Positions 34,161-47,516 of a stretch of DNA of 64,000 nucleotides are shown here, one piece after another. Numbering within the stretch: the first letter of the stretch is position 1; each line of letters opens with the position of its first letter. The translations under genes were made by a program, and so were the position numbers. Under the pieces are notes generated by a model. It ran no database searches. It was not told the DNA's origin and worked only from the letters and a program-made list of their open reading frames with translations. Source of the DNA: Larimichthys crocea (Eukaryota > Chordata > Actinopteri > Sciaenidae); NCBI RefSeq assembly GCF_000972845.2, contig NC_040029.1, positions 4,949,811 to 5,013,810 on the forward strand. The letters are read 5' to 3'.

Positions 34161-36404
34161 TATTTCGGAATTATTGTGTCCCTCGTGAACTCGGTGAGAC
34201 CTCTGAGGTCTACTGACCAAGGCCTACTGGTGGCCTCAAAATCTAGACTTGAAACCAAAGGAAACCACCCTCTGGAACCACTTCCTGCATACTATAAAAG
34301 CTGCGAAGTGAGTTGATCGTATTAAGAAGCTTTCTAATGCTTGCGTTGTACAGCAGCTTGGAACTCTGGTTTGAAAGGCGCTTTATAAATAAAGTTTACT
34401 TACTTCGAAGGGATATGGACAGCGATTCAAAGCTGATACACAAAGAGCAGACAGTCAGATTTCAGCTTTAAACAAGCCTCTCTTTCCACATTTGTGTTCC
34501 ATTAAAGGAAGGGGAAGAAAAAAAACACTGATTTAGGATCAGTTGCACTCTTTAAGCGATGGTATCCTATAGCAAAGTGTGTTTAGTTCAGTGAATATAT
34601 ACAGGTACATACTGTATGGAAATTGAAACAATATTTACTTTATGGTTACATAAGTTGCACTTGGTCTGACCGAGTTAGAGTGCACTGTAATAAAAAACGT
34701 CTCCATAAAATCAGTCGAGGAAAAAAAAAAATGCAGTTACTCACTCACAAATTATGGAAGTTACACAACTATGAGCCAGTTTTTGTCCTTTCCAGCGTGC
34801 AGAATCATGCAGAGAAGGACAATCTGTCCAACGTCTCCTTTTGAGAATCACAATATGACGCACATGCGATATTTACGTCAGCATATTGCCGTTGATCATT
34901 TGTCTTATTTCTTAAAAGGAACCAAAAAATGTCAAACTTGGCCGAGCGTTACTGTCAAAACAACCTTGGTGTTGACTTCCACACTCGACAGTTACACAAT
35001 ACTCCAACAATGCGCATTGTTTGCGAGCCCTTGCTGAGTTTTTTTATGCACTCTGTGGAAGTATTTTATCATGTTTGTATCTCTTGTGGATACAATGATT
35101 ATTACATTTTTAAGATAATAAAACCACTTGCAAAAAGACAGATGTTTTTTGACTTGAGTTCAGGGAAATGACATCTACTGACTGTGTTTCTGAAATCATA
35201 AAATTAATTCGAGTTTTATTGATGTGGTTACATTTGTAGCCCTAAATTATTCCCTTTTTTTTCTGGCTGTGGGAGGGCACATTATGCAGGATTTGAAAAT
35301 TAACACAACATCACTAATATGCAGGTATCAACTTTCACTGCGTATTGTTTTTTGTGTCTGCCTTTGCATTTAATGAGGCCTTCCTGGCTCTGTCGCAAGA
35401 ATGAGCAACAATCCCTCCCCCCAACCATTGGCCGGCACATCTAAAGCCTCAGGCGAACTTCAAACATTTTAAAGACAGATTAATATGAAGGGCCTGCAGC
35501 AATAATGAGGCCCGACCTTGAAGATTTAGCATCTTGCATAATGGTTACATAAGCTGCAAAAGCAAAGAAAATCAGGTATTGTATCAACACCACAGTCGAT
35601 AGTAGAAAGAGAAGTTGAGGTAATGCATGAGGGTTTGTGTGTGTGGTAATCTGTGCATGGCAGGCTGACCACGGATCACATCCAAAATTCTGTCAGGCTA
35701 TTTCTCCGTCAGCTGTCATTGGCACGCTGGGTTCATGTCAGAGATATTATACTCCTGTTTGCAAGCGCTGAACTTCATGCATAATAACCTCGAGTATTTG
35801 TGTTGGAGAACAAACTTGAGACATTTGAGGTCTGTGCACAGGCCGCTGACATTTTCCCCAAATCTGTCCAAAGTTATAACTCTATTTTACGCCTCTTAGA
35901 AGTTGTCATTCAACTTTCCAAACTGTAAATATGATACATTCGTCACGCTGTTTGGGTTTGTTGTGTCTCTTCTTGCTACACCACGCCGTTCTTTCTGCAT
36001 ACCTGTGAATTGTGGCAAAAGATCAGCTCACAAATCAGGCTCGTGTTTCATTAAATGACACTGTCTAGACAACTGACACATCCCGTCCTATTGATTCCCA
36101 TACTGGCCACAAAAAACATGCCGATTCCTCTGTTCCCTGTAAACTGTCCAACAAGAGAAAACCACGGTGAGGTAGAGGAGAGAACAGCTGTGTTTAACAT
36201 GTTAGTAATTGGTGCTCACGCTACTTTGCCTCGCAAACCACTGATTTGCTTGCAAGGGAGTGTTGGGAAATCTTCAAATTGCTTGGGATGGTCCAGGAGG
36301 CAGACCACAAACAATGGATAAATACCTCTCCACATCCTGTTTTATCTCCTCTTAGCATCTGCTTTTCAAAAAAAAATCCACATTTTTGTTCCACCCAGTT
36401 TTTG

Positions 36405-36560
36405 TTTTAATTCAATTCAGTTTTATTTACGCGACGCCAACTCATGACAGATGTTATCTCGGGACACTTTTTCATATTGTAGACACTTTACAGTGTGATT
36501 TACAGAGACGCAACAATCCCCAACATAAGCATAACGCCAAATTTCAGTTTGATATACTCA
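36405..36560 (+). repeat. L2/SINE-type tail fragment (right arm)
   Basis: Contains aattcaattcagttttattt and gtgatttacagagacgcaac, a degraded copy of a widespread fish repeat; mirror of 22555-22680. Confidence 0.6.
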
Positions 36561-36757
36561 CTGAAATCTCTAAGAAACTAAGAACGAAGGCGTTCTCCAT
36601 GACTGCCTTCATAATCGAGATGGGTCAAGCTCCGAGTTGATAAAAATGTTGATACACTCATCGAGGTCAATCCAATTATTCGAGCCAACGCGTGTAATAC
36701 ACCTGCCAGTCCGCCTAGACATGGCGAACGCAATACTGACACGGTATCCTAGTGCAG

Positions 36758-37035
36758 TTAAAGGTCCAGTGTGTAGAACTTAGTTGCATCTAGTGGTCTA
36801 AATTGCTGCATTGCAATCTCCTCACATCACCCTCACCCCCAAACAAGGTGTTTCAACATGGCAGACATCGCTGCCACTGTGGATATAACAGGAGAATTTT
36901 TAAGTAACAAAAACAAAAAGATTCTTATTTTCATCATACATGCATGAAAACATTGTTATAATGTAATATTATTATATTCCATGTCTGCCTTATTGTGAAA
37001 ATAAAGGCCCCAAATCTTACACACTGGACCTTTAA
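36758..37035 (+). mobile_element. MITE with ~14-bp terminal inverted repeats (right-arm copy)
   Basis: Ends ttaaaggtccagtgtgtaga and cttacacactggacctttaa, bounded by TTAA on both sides. The termini are cleaner than in the left-arm copy at 22042-22301. Confidence 0.75.
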
Positions 37036-37154
37036 GGTAGTGTCAGTAAGCTGGTTAGATTTTCAAAATAAAACTTGCCGGATTGCTCCCTCCCTTCTTA
37101 GTGTTTCCTGTCATTTTCCACTTCCCTTGTGTTTCTGTCTTGTCTGCCTGTTTT

Positions 37155-37155
<1 letters not shown>

Positions 37156-37199
<44 letters not shown>
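37156..37199. repeat. GT microsatellite
   Basis: About 22 GT units. The mirrored CA tract in the left arm (21886-21926) is interrupted. Confidence 0.95.
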
Positions 37200-37550
37200 G
37201 CTGGGCATGGCCTCACCTGCCTAATCAAAACCACACCTGCATCCCATCAACCAATCCACCCACACTCCATAAAAGACAGTCTCTCCCTTCCAGGGATCAT
37301 TCCGTCTCCCTAGTGGTAATCAACACGACAGCCAAACTCCATTCCCTGTTTTTAGCCTTTTTTGTGATCGTCCTGTTCCTTGTCTGCCACCTTCAGCCTT
37401 GGGTATTGCCACAAACACTCCTGCTGCACCTCCCTGGACACCCAATCATCTCTGCCCTCTAAATCTGGCATGCTGATCTCGAAGAACCTGCTGTTCCACC
37501 TTTTTTAATAAAATGTTTTCGCTTAATCTGGTTTCCTGGCTTCTGCAGCC
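37200..37550 (+). mobile_element. Retroelement-like tail crossing the outer edge of the right arm
   Basis: The sequence from ctgggcatggcctcacctgc through the CTCCCTTCCAGGG region to aataaaatgttttcgcttaa and ctggtttcctggcttctgca resembles the 3' end of a repeat found at many fish loci, with an AATAAA near 37507. The left arm holds only the part up to the palindrome edge, so the right side keeps the longer copy. Family not determined. Confidence 0.45.
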
Positions 37551-39459
37551 TTAAGTCAAGTCAAGTGTATTTATATAGCCAAATATCCTCATCTACCTCT
37601 GTTGTTCTCCAGCATTTCATCTCCCTTCATTTGTCCCAACACACGAACAAAGACGTATCCAAGCCTTACTCAGCCGTACACAAGTCGGTAAATTCTTCTC
37701 CTTCTCCCTCTCCAACCAGACTACCTAACAGAGCTAATGAAGCTGGTTAATCATTACTAATCCCGTATGGAGACTAGAGCTCTTTTAAGTGATTGCTGAG
37801 TGTGTATGTGCAGTACGAGGTGGCGTGGTGGATCATGTGCGTTTCAGCATAAATAAGCGGAAAAAATGTGTTGCCTGCTCCACTTGAACTGAGACAAACT
37901 GATTGCAGCCTGATGGCAGCACCGAAGGCCGAGACGGTCTGAGCAATCAGGCCTCGACCTGCATGCATGTGTGTGTGATTATGTCCGTTCCTCCAGCCCT
38001 TCTACATGTGTTACGGAGTGATTTAAAACACGAATTAAGGTCACCACTCAGCAGTAGTCTAACCGCTGCCAAACAGAACTGAGCAGATGACAATTGCAGT
38101 CTTTCAACCACCAGAGGTGAGCATTAATTTAGTCAACAGACACTTGCTGTGCATGAGGAATGGAAATGGATTATTTGCCAGGAAAAAACAAGAGCCCGGG
38201 TGTTTTTGTTTAGATTTCTTTTCCATTTGTAGAGATGATGACTGTGGATGGGCTTATTCATCTTTTTCTCCGTGAAAAATGGCTTTCTGTAAAAAGGCAG
38301 CAGCTTCAGTCAGTCACGAAATCGAATGACTGACCGAGACTGCAACTCATCACGTCGTGGTGTAATGACTGCAGATCACGCATTCGTTTCTCCGCGAGAT
38401 CAAATTCCAAAAACTGATTGGATGGAGAGATTCATGCCTCCCCGCCCTCACCTCTTTCCAGATCCCACCATCCGTCACAAGTCCACTGACAAAAAACACA
38501 ATCCCTCGATGGGATTGTAGTTAATGTGATTGCTTAGGCGTGGTTCCTACATACTGTGACTGTTACCAAACATTAAAATAATCATAAAACTCAGACAAAT
38601 TCAGATTTTTGGGTCCAGATATACAGCATGTGTGCCCTGGTAGAATGCCAAAAGTAAACATTTAGGGCTAGAATTTTAATTTGCATATTCAAAGCAACTA
38701 TAGTTGATTGGAATTAGGCCTTAGACAGAAAAATAAATTAAATGTATCTCCATAAAACACTACCTGAGACGAAACAGTCTCCAGTGACTCCAACAAGGTT
38801 TTCCAATTTTAGATCTTGCAGATTTTTTTGGTAGTTTGCTTCACAAAATGTCAGGAAAATTGTAAAAAATGAACATCATAAGTGTCAAAATAGTGTATTT
38901 TAATATTCAAATTGCGTCTAGCTTAGTTAACTTCACATTTGAGAAGCTGGAAAAAGTGACTTTGGGGATTTCCCTGGTCTCACAGCCTTGCGGTACACCT
39001 CTTTTAATATTTTCTTTCCCTGCAGAAAATGTTCAATTACAACTTCCTCATTCACATTTCATACGATCTTATCTCAGTTTAATGTGCATATCTCAGACTG
39101 GGACGTTTTGCTAAATCAATTATCTCCATGTAGTTTGCCTTTTACCCAAGCGAATACCAAAACCATGTCTGCACTCGTGTGGAAATAGTAAAATAACAGT
39201 TTTCATCCGCTCACAGTGAGATAAAGTCCGATTGGATATAGTAAGTATACAGTTATGGAATAGAGTTACCGAATTCGGCATGACCCCATTAACACAGACA
39301 GACATTCAATACATGTATAGCACAGTGTGTGTGTGTGTGTGTATGCACTTTATCTGTCAATCAGTCAAAATGGTTGTGTAAGTAGCCCCGTGGGTATTAC
39401 TTTCCCATCGAACATTTTTCAGCGGTCCAAGCTTTCTACTATGGCAGCACCGTGAGAAC

Positions 39460-39490
<31 letters not shown>

Positions 39491-42400
39491 TCATGCACGG
39501 GCTACACAGAAACAACTCCCAGAGAAATATTGTGCCACTCCATCAATCCTGGAATGTTAAATAGATAAACTCTGAGATTAGAACTGGCATCTGTGCCAAA
39601 AAGTCGTAACGCATCGGGCCTCAGATGTAGGTGGGAACGCGACTTATGCAGCCCAGCCTCGCCTTCTCTTAATCGCCACGACTGTGAAGATCGAAAACCA
39701 ACATACCAGGACACTTTTGCTGTCACGGTTGCACAACACCTTACGAGACGGCAAGAACTTTTCGACAATCAAATGTCAAAATATTTCACTAACAAGCAAA
39801 GATGGACGCACAGCAACTATTCCAGGGAGACAACTTTGTCCCATTACTGTCCAAACAGACACATGACAGCTATGACGCCGGAAAAAGAAACGACGTGACT
39901 TCAACGCAACCAAACAACCAAAGTTAGAGTGTTCGTGAAGAAGAATTTCTGCAAACCATTGTCAATAATCTGTCGTTTCTCTAACAGCTGCCGTCTCCTG
40001 AACACATTTTCATAACCTTGAAAGCTTGACCTTTTTTTTTTCCTTTGCTTGTCGAATTTCACGACAAACCTGATTTCACACAGTCTGGCTTGTAAGACGT
40101 TACAGCTGAAGGGCGGTTTTGCAACCTCCTCCTTACACAAGAAGATTTCTTCACTGGAAAACGTCCGTGCAAATCAACTTGACATGTAGGACGCGTTGGC
40201 TTTTTTTTTTTTTCTTTCTTTTTTTTTTTCAGGAAGTGGGATTACAACTGTTATTTAAGATAAGACTGACTTCTGAACCATTAGCACATCCTCGAAATGG
40301 AGTTTGTATGGATGGATTCTTGTGTTTCCTCACAGACTTTTCTTCTAAAGTAGAGTGCAAGTGCATTTACTCAACAAATCGCTCTTTATTTTTATGGCTA
40401 TAAGCGTGTTTAAGATTATACGTTGATCCTATTAGGGAACAGTTAGTTTATTTTTCGCACTAGTGGTGAGAACATGAGCCGACAAAAGTATAGCACATTC
40501 CCTTGGTTTTTCCCCTCTCCGTGCTTCTTCCACCATATCCATTTAACACAGCGGGATCAGAGTAAAGTCTTCATAAGACTCTTTATTTTCCACGTGGGTA
40601 CCGGATCCCCCCCTCCCAGTTAATCCTGCGAGGTAGTTAAAGAGTTGGGGGGGGGGGATTACAACCTGCTGGTCTGCTCCTCAGAATCCGGATGATGTTG
40701 ATGATGAAGATGACAGAGTTAAAGCAGGGCTGCGGTCACTTTATGAGGACACATGGCAGCGCTTTACATGCAACGTGCGAGCACGAACCAGCGCATGCAG
40801 GCTGCACATATGTTCGGATGATCGCTACACTTGAAAAACATGGCATGTGCAAGGGAAATCTCGCCTTCATGGAGTCTGGAAAGAAGCATGAGCTGCTAGA
40901 GATCAAAAAGCAATCATGTACAGAATGAAGAAGACTTTAGAAATCCTGCGACTTCACTCTGAAGCTATAAAAGATGTTAAAATAGTTGCGTCTCGTGAGA
41001 TGCCCTTCAGAAAAGCTGTGTTTCTGTTCAGTCTGCATCCATGTATTTACCACATGACATTATGATCAATGCGTTCCACTTTATTTTTGACCCCAAACAA
41101 GTTAAGGGCCCCTTTTCCAACCCCAGGGCCTGTCCTGCCGGAGGAGGTGTAGTCTGGACTGAGTCAACTTCCGATGGAGATTGAGAGCCTTCCATGACTG
41201 GACTGGAATGTATGACCAAGGCTGAGACACGGTGGATTTTAGCCCCTTGGGGCTAACAATGGCTGAACCACTAGATTTCACCTTGTTATGTCATTTATTT
41301 TCTTAACCTACTTTGAGGGACTTTCCATCTTCATCATGTTCAAACTTTACTTTGTTGACCAGACAATTTTGCGGGCTATATTCTCATCACAAGACGTCTG
41401 GTTTGTGTACTAGTGGTCAGCTTTTTGTTGCACTGGGACATTAAATCCAGGTATCTACCCTTTTTTTAAAAAAGAAATCTGGGGGATTTTTGCCTAAAAC
41501 CTGCAAAACAATGAGCCTCAAATAAATTAGAACCAATGTGACCATAAACTGACTACTCTCAGCTGTGTTTGATCACCATGTAAACCATAAAAAAATACAA
41601 AAAAAAAAAAAACAATGAACCACTGCGTATAAAAGAAAACACTTCAAAAGTAATTAAATCAACATTTAAAACCATCATTCCCGTTTCAGCCCAGGAAGTT
41701 TTAGCCAAGTGTAACTTCCTGGAGACCCACGCCACGCCCGCCACTGCCCAGAGCTGCTTTGTTCTCTCCGGACAGTGGATGTGACACTGCAATGTGTGTG
41801 TAAGCGTGCGTGTATTCGTGCACGTGTAACACAGGTCAGAGTCGGGTCAGCTGGTCTATTATTGATTTCCTAGCGGAAAGAGAATGAGCACAGTCGCTCC
41901 GGTCCTGCCCAACACACCAACCAACCTTCAACTGACTGAAAAATGTGTATGTGTGAGTGTGCGGGGCACTAAAGAAACCTATAAAGTGTTAACAATAATT
42001 ACTGTAGAACACTTTAAAGGCTGATGTGTGCTAATGGGGTGTTTAATTAACATGGTTATCACCTTTTCCCATTGGCGCTGATCCGTGAGAGCAATCAGAA
42101 CTCAAACAGTCTGTTTTCCCACTCGGGCCTGTTAAGTGTACGTTTGAACACCGGTGAGAGTTTGGAGACTAAACTAAACAAAGCAATGCACCACAAGGTT
42201 TAAGTAAGGTCCAACGCTGAAGCACGATGACGACAAAATCATCTGAAATTTGATTTCCTGACCCTTGAGTGAAATATTTTCCAATCCTATATTCATCTTT
42301 TTAAGCAAATAATATGTTGTAATAATGTTCATTGTCATTCTTGCTTCACCCATTAGTAGAACAGGTTGTGCTGAACGTGGATTATGTAATAGGTTCACAA

Positions 42401-45400
42401 GACACGTTTGACTTTACCGTCGTTCTGTTATCGTGCAGAATTAAGTGATGGTGACTTCTGTGGTGAAAACAGGATGCATTGTTTCGAAGGATGTGGTAAG
42501 ATGCAGCTTTATGCTCCACGGAGTCATTTCTTGATCAATTATTCCTTTTTTTCCTTCAGTCAATTTAGGAAAAAATTGAATCTATTTGAATCAAAACTCA
42601 AGACTCTACCCTGCTCTCACAAAATTTAATAAGCAAGGTGCTGTTCACTTGAGCTACTGCACTAACTTGTATTAAAAATGAAAAAAAAAAGATCTGGCAT
42701 GGAGGAGAGTGAGATTTACACAAAACATCTCAGTACTCTCCGGGGATTACTTTCACTGTCTAGCACTGTGAAAAGTCTGACTTCGAACAATGCTACTCGT
42801 AGATGCCAACTATCAGTCAACACAGAGTTTATGAGTTACCGTGGAACGGCTGTGGTGAACTATTTACTAAGGACATAGATGATTTCCTGCTCTCTTGCAC
42901 CTGTCTGAAATAAATAGAGCCTTATGATCGCTGCATTAACTTAGACGAAACAAAAAACACATTTTTCAAAATAAAAGTCACATTTTCTGACATGGTTAAT
43001 GACACAAATAAAAGGTTCCTGGAGCTCCTGACTTTGTTTCCTCATGCAGCTGCAACTTTGACCTTGACAGTCTGTTCAAGATTGCGAGGAGATTAAGGAG
43101 AAACCGAAAACCTTCCTTCACCTTTTAAAAACCTGTTTTTTTTTCCAGCTCTTCTCTTGACCACAAACATGAGTATTTGGTTTGTATTGTAATCCACCAC
43201 ATTCAGGGACAGACAATAGATGTGTCTTACAGGGATGATGGCATTTTTCGACTGCGAAAAAAATGCATCTAGACATTTCTCTGAATCCAATAGAAGTGCA
43301 GCCTTCATTCTAGGCCTACTAACCAATCAGAAGTAGGGCGGGGCGGGACTTAGGCTAGGTGTTGACACTCAGACGCTTCACGTGTCTTTGATAAGTCGAA
43401 AGTGAGCATCATTAGCCTGCAGTATCAAGCATTGTAGCCTAACCCACAAGATGGGTTAGAACCGCAGGTTTATGAAGCCCGGGTGTCACAAATAAATGGC
43501 GCTGGGCGTGGATGGAGGAGGTTGGAAGTGATGGCAAGCCCTTTGGGAGCTGGTGCCAAAAGCTTCGGGAGGCAGGCGCATGCAAAGCGTGTCATGTATG
43601 GATCTAGTGGCAAAAAAAGTGCTGCCACCTACTGGCCTGTCTTTGTATTGCTGCAGTCAGATATACAGACTCAGGATTTTTTTTTTTTTATCCATGATGC
43701 AAAAGTACACAATATATTGAGCAACGCCGGTCTGACCGCAGCTGCCTAAATGAGTGAAGATGCAGCCTTGCGGAGGAGTCATACACCGCAAATACAAACG
43801 TTGCTTTTGATGGACAGAATGATTCATCCACCCATCCATCAGCCGGCACACACAGGTCCTCACTCATCCATGGTCAATGTGTGAGCGCACACACACGTGC
43901 AGGGATGTTTCCTGTTTACATACTCTCATCGTTTCACTATAAACAACCGGTGCACGTGGTGATAACGCAACCTGAGGATTCCCCCGTCGGTTCATTCAGT
44001 TTTCCTTCATCGTTTTTATGCCAATTTCTGAGGAATGACAGCACCAGCACCTGCTCTGAGGAAAAAGTGCAGGGAAAAACAGACTTTTTATTTTAAAAAA
44101 AGACAAATTAATGTGAATTTGCAATATTTTGGCGGGTGTACGCCGATGTTAAGCCCTCTGCTACTTCCAGAAGGAACTGACAACCAGAATATGAATAAAT
44201 CTGCATTTACATCAGGACGTACATTGATGTAAATGATAAAAAATAGCCACTTATTTCCTGTTTCCAGCGCTGCTTTCATGAAATCCAATTTCAGCTACAC
44301 TCCCAGAGAGAAAGTAGGCAGAACATAGAGAGAGGAGGAGTGGAGGAATATTAATAGCTTCTAATAGACTGGAAGGTAAACAGTGAGCGTGCCATGACTA
44401 AATGGGTGTGTGTGAGTGTGTGTTATCCCGCGTGCACTACCACAACAGGCTTGTTGATCCTCACATTCCAGGAGCAGCCTTGAGAGCAGCTAATCCAGTA
44501 TTAATCAAAGGCCCCTTGAACTCCCGGGTCACACTTCTGCACACATGCTCACAAGCTGTAGGTTAACCGCATGGGCACGCACAAATGTGTGCAAACCGAA
44601 GGTATGAATGCATACGACCTGCGCATGCACCAAACGTGTGTGTCATTCCTGTCACGTTTATTATTCCTGGCAAATTTTGACTTCCACCTTTTACGTCTGC
44701 CATCATTCGTCTCTATCTGTCTGGCCTCGATTCTATCAGTCCATCTGTCTTTCAGAGTTTTTCTTCTGCTCTTCATGCTCTGCAAGCGAAATCACTAATG
44801 ATCAATGATGCGGGCACCTTCGGCTGGTCACGTACACATGCATACCGCCGACTATCAGCTAATCTCATCTATCAGATATCGCCTTCATGCTGCTGACGGA
44901 GAACGATGCAGCTCATTTTTGAACACTGCGTATGGTACTTTTCAACCCTGCAGCTGTTTGCTCATGCTCGTTTGTGACAACAACTTGAAGAGCTGCCTTG
45001 AAAACCTTGAAACGGCGTTCTCTTCTGACGTTTGGTGTCCAGGTTTCAACCCGTTCCATCCAAAATGTATCTTTATCAGGGAGATTTGCTCATCATGAAT
45101 CATACAGATCACCCAAGGGGATCCAAATTACGCAAACCAAGCTACCCGTTTAGGTCACGTTGTTCTTGGTGGTTTCGTCCAGTTCCCTTGAGGGGAAGAG
45201 CTCCGCTGTGGTGGGTATTACATCAACAAAAACGGCCTGCCAAAACAGCGAGATAAGACAGTATACAGTATCATGGTGAAAAGGTGTGTGCATGCTTCTG
45301 AGCTTGTTTGCATGGCTTTTAAAGGGATTACCATGTGTTTCTTTCTTGGAAGCTGTTGTTTTTTGTAGAAATACAGAGAAAGAAAGACAGATGAGAAAGT

Positions 45401-47437
45401 AACCCTGAAAGACAAGCGGAAGTGAGAGACTGAAGCCCGTGGAGCAGCAGCTAATCCAGATGTGACGTCAGGATTTTGGCTCTAATCCCTTCATGTGCTC
45501 ACGAACTGGATTTCCATCATGTGTATAATAATTAGATCGTTTTTCCATCAATCCGCTGTTTGTATGTCCCGTGCATTCGCCGTTATTTGACACAAAGGCA
45601 TCCACTGTGACGTCTTACAGTTCGTGGCACTGACTGATACACGAGCGAGCAAACACACGTGTGCCTTGTTAGAGAGGACACACTATTGCCCTATGCCCTT
45701 TGACCCTTCAGAGACACATCGAAGCAGCAGAACAGATGACACGATGCTCGACATCTTTGACCTTTTTGTCAAGCTTTCCTGAACATTCCTAACCCCGAGT
45801 AAGAGGATGGGTTTTGTTTTTTTCTCTCCTGTTCCTGATACAAAAATGTTCAAGGCTGTGAAATTTAAAAGCTTTTGGCTGGTTTTGACGTAGCTGCGCC
45901 GCTAAGGTCAACCCAGGGAGCAACAGCTGTCTGAGGCGTTGAAAATATGAGCCGAGATTTCTCCGCCGTACGGCACAATCTGTTCTCATTATTCAGCGTA
46001 GAGTTCTGCTTTGTGTGCATGATTGTGTGGCTCTGCGGGTTGAGTGAAACATTGGTGTGTGTGTGTGTGGTTGTGAAATAACAAACTTTTAATACCCAGG
46101 ATGGGAAATTATTAGTTCTGTCTTGTGGGTATTAACACAGACCGTTCAATAAAGATCAAGACAATTTGTTTTGCTGCACAGGCAAATCGGGAAGAACATT
46201 CTGGTATGGTCTTTTAAGATTCTCAAACTATGATGTCATGCTTCTGGACTTTACACAGCAACATGTTGATTGACATCACGCCCTCATGGATTTTATGCAA
46301 ACACCCAGGAAACATGCCTAACCTTTTCTTGAACCTGCTTACCAACTCCCTTTTCTTTCCCAGATGAAAGAACCACCTCCGAGTGAGGTAATAAAGAAAC
46401 CAGGGCATGAGCGCCAGCTGTAAATCAAACTCCTTTTTAAAACATCTAGAACGCATATTTTAGTTCAGGCCCAGAAAAAGACTCGTGGTTGCACATCTTC
46501 AGCGCTCAACCGTGGATCAGATCTTGCCAGAAGTTTCTCTTCTGCGTTTCCTCCGCTGTGTTTTCCCCCCTTCAGCCTTCGACCATCTCCATAAAAAGAC
46601 AAGTCTTTGGGAGGGCGGACTTCTCTTTCGCTGTTGATAATAAAACAAGTGCCTTTCCCTGACAGGCTCTAGAAAGAAAAAAACGAGGGACGGACAGTGT
46701 TGTCATGACGAGCCAGAAGTGACGGCCATGGAACGCCAAAGGGCAGTTTTGGACTTTGTGGTTTTCCCTTCTTTCTTTTTTTTGCCGGTGCTGCACATGC
46801 TCCACCAGATCCTTTCGAGTGCCAAGTTAATGAATGTAGAGGAATGTGTGTCATAACACATGACATACATGATAAGAGGTCAACAAGCCCTGAGCATGAG
46901 ACAGCTGACCTGAAAGCAGAATTATTGCTCAGTCAGAAAAAAAAAGAAACATTTGTACCCAAAATTGGGCTGGACAGGGAACCAAAAATTTCGAAATTCA
47001 TCCAGTATCTGTGCGCATTCCTCAAAGCTGCACTGCGAACAGAATGTGCACTCTTTCTGGGTCAGAGTGTGCTTAGGAAAACTTGCAATCAATGTAAATA
47101 CAAGTGCCGTGCTGATGACTAAGAAGCCACATGGATGGTTGATGCCATGCACCCACACCGAACACAAACAAGGACATCTGTTCATTACAGTCCCTAGAGC
47201 ACCAAGGATGAGCATTCTCTCCTGCATTAAAAAGGGGATTCAGCTGTTCTGTACAACTTGTACAACACATCCTTCAGTTTGCCATATGTCTGAAGGCATT
47301 GTGGTGTTTTCTGCCAGAGTTGTTTGTACTGGGGAGTGGCACAGGAGTAAAACAAACAGAACAAGGTCACACATCAGCAGGTAAAGCATGTTAGAAAACG
47401 TTCACGGCATTAGACGGTTGAAGGAGGGAGGGGGGGA
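37551..47437 (-). other. arhgap6: Presumed intron 1, stretch without genes
   Basis: About 9.9 kb with no exon recognised. It holds CA/GT tracts at 39326-39342 and 39463-39491, T-rich runs near 40030 and 40201-40230, a G run near 40648, an A run near 41598, and a short repeat tail at 37555-37590 (aagtcaagtcaagtgtattt). Confidence 0.6.
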
Positions 47438-47473
47438 GAAATAAGTAGTGCTGTCAAAATTAACGTGCTAATT

Positions 47474-47485
47474 TTGACAGCACTA

Positions 47486-47516
<31 letters not shown>
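47474..47516. repeat. TA dinucleotide tract within the hAT element
   Basis: (TA)n with one break, lying between two copies of the element's terminal sequence. Confidence 0.9.

Larger units (their letters stand above)
29518..37393 (-). repeat. Right arm of the giant inverted repeat
   Basis: Reverse complement of 21687-29266, about 300 bases longer. In the stretch 33481-33720 it differs from the left arm by nine or ten single-base insertions, two substitutions and no deletion. At 28500-28740 against 30110-30360 the same insertion bias holds. Larger differences: about 60 extra bases near 29717-29778, and about 20 bases missing near 35410. Beyond 37393 the arms stop matching. Confidence 0.93.

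Noticed and set aside
21687..37393. Palindrome as evidence of a sex-chromosome amplicon
   Set aside because: No multicopy gene lies in the arms, and the insertion-biased arm differences point to assembly error first.
36995..37462. 155-codon plus-strand open frame
   Set aside because: Runs through a MITE end, a GT microsatellite (poly Cys-Val) and a repeat tail; not a gene.
46953..47384. 143-codon plus-strand open frame, with an overlapping 101-codon minus-strand frame
   Set aside because: No recognisable homology in either frame and no splice borders; treated as chance.
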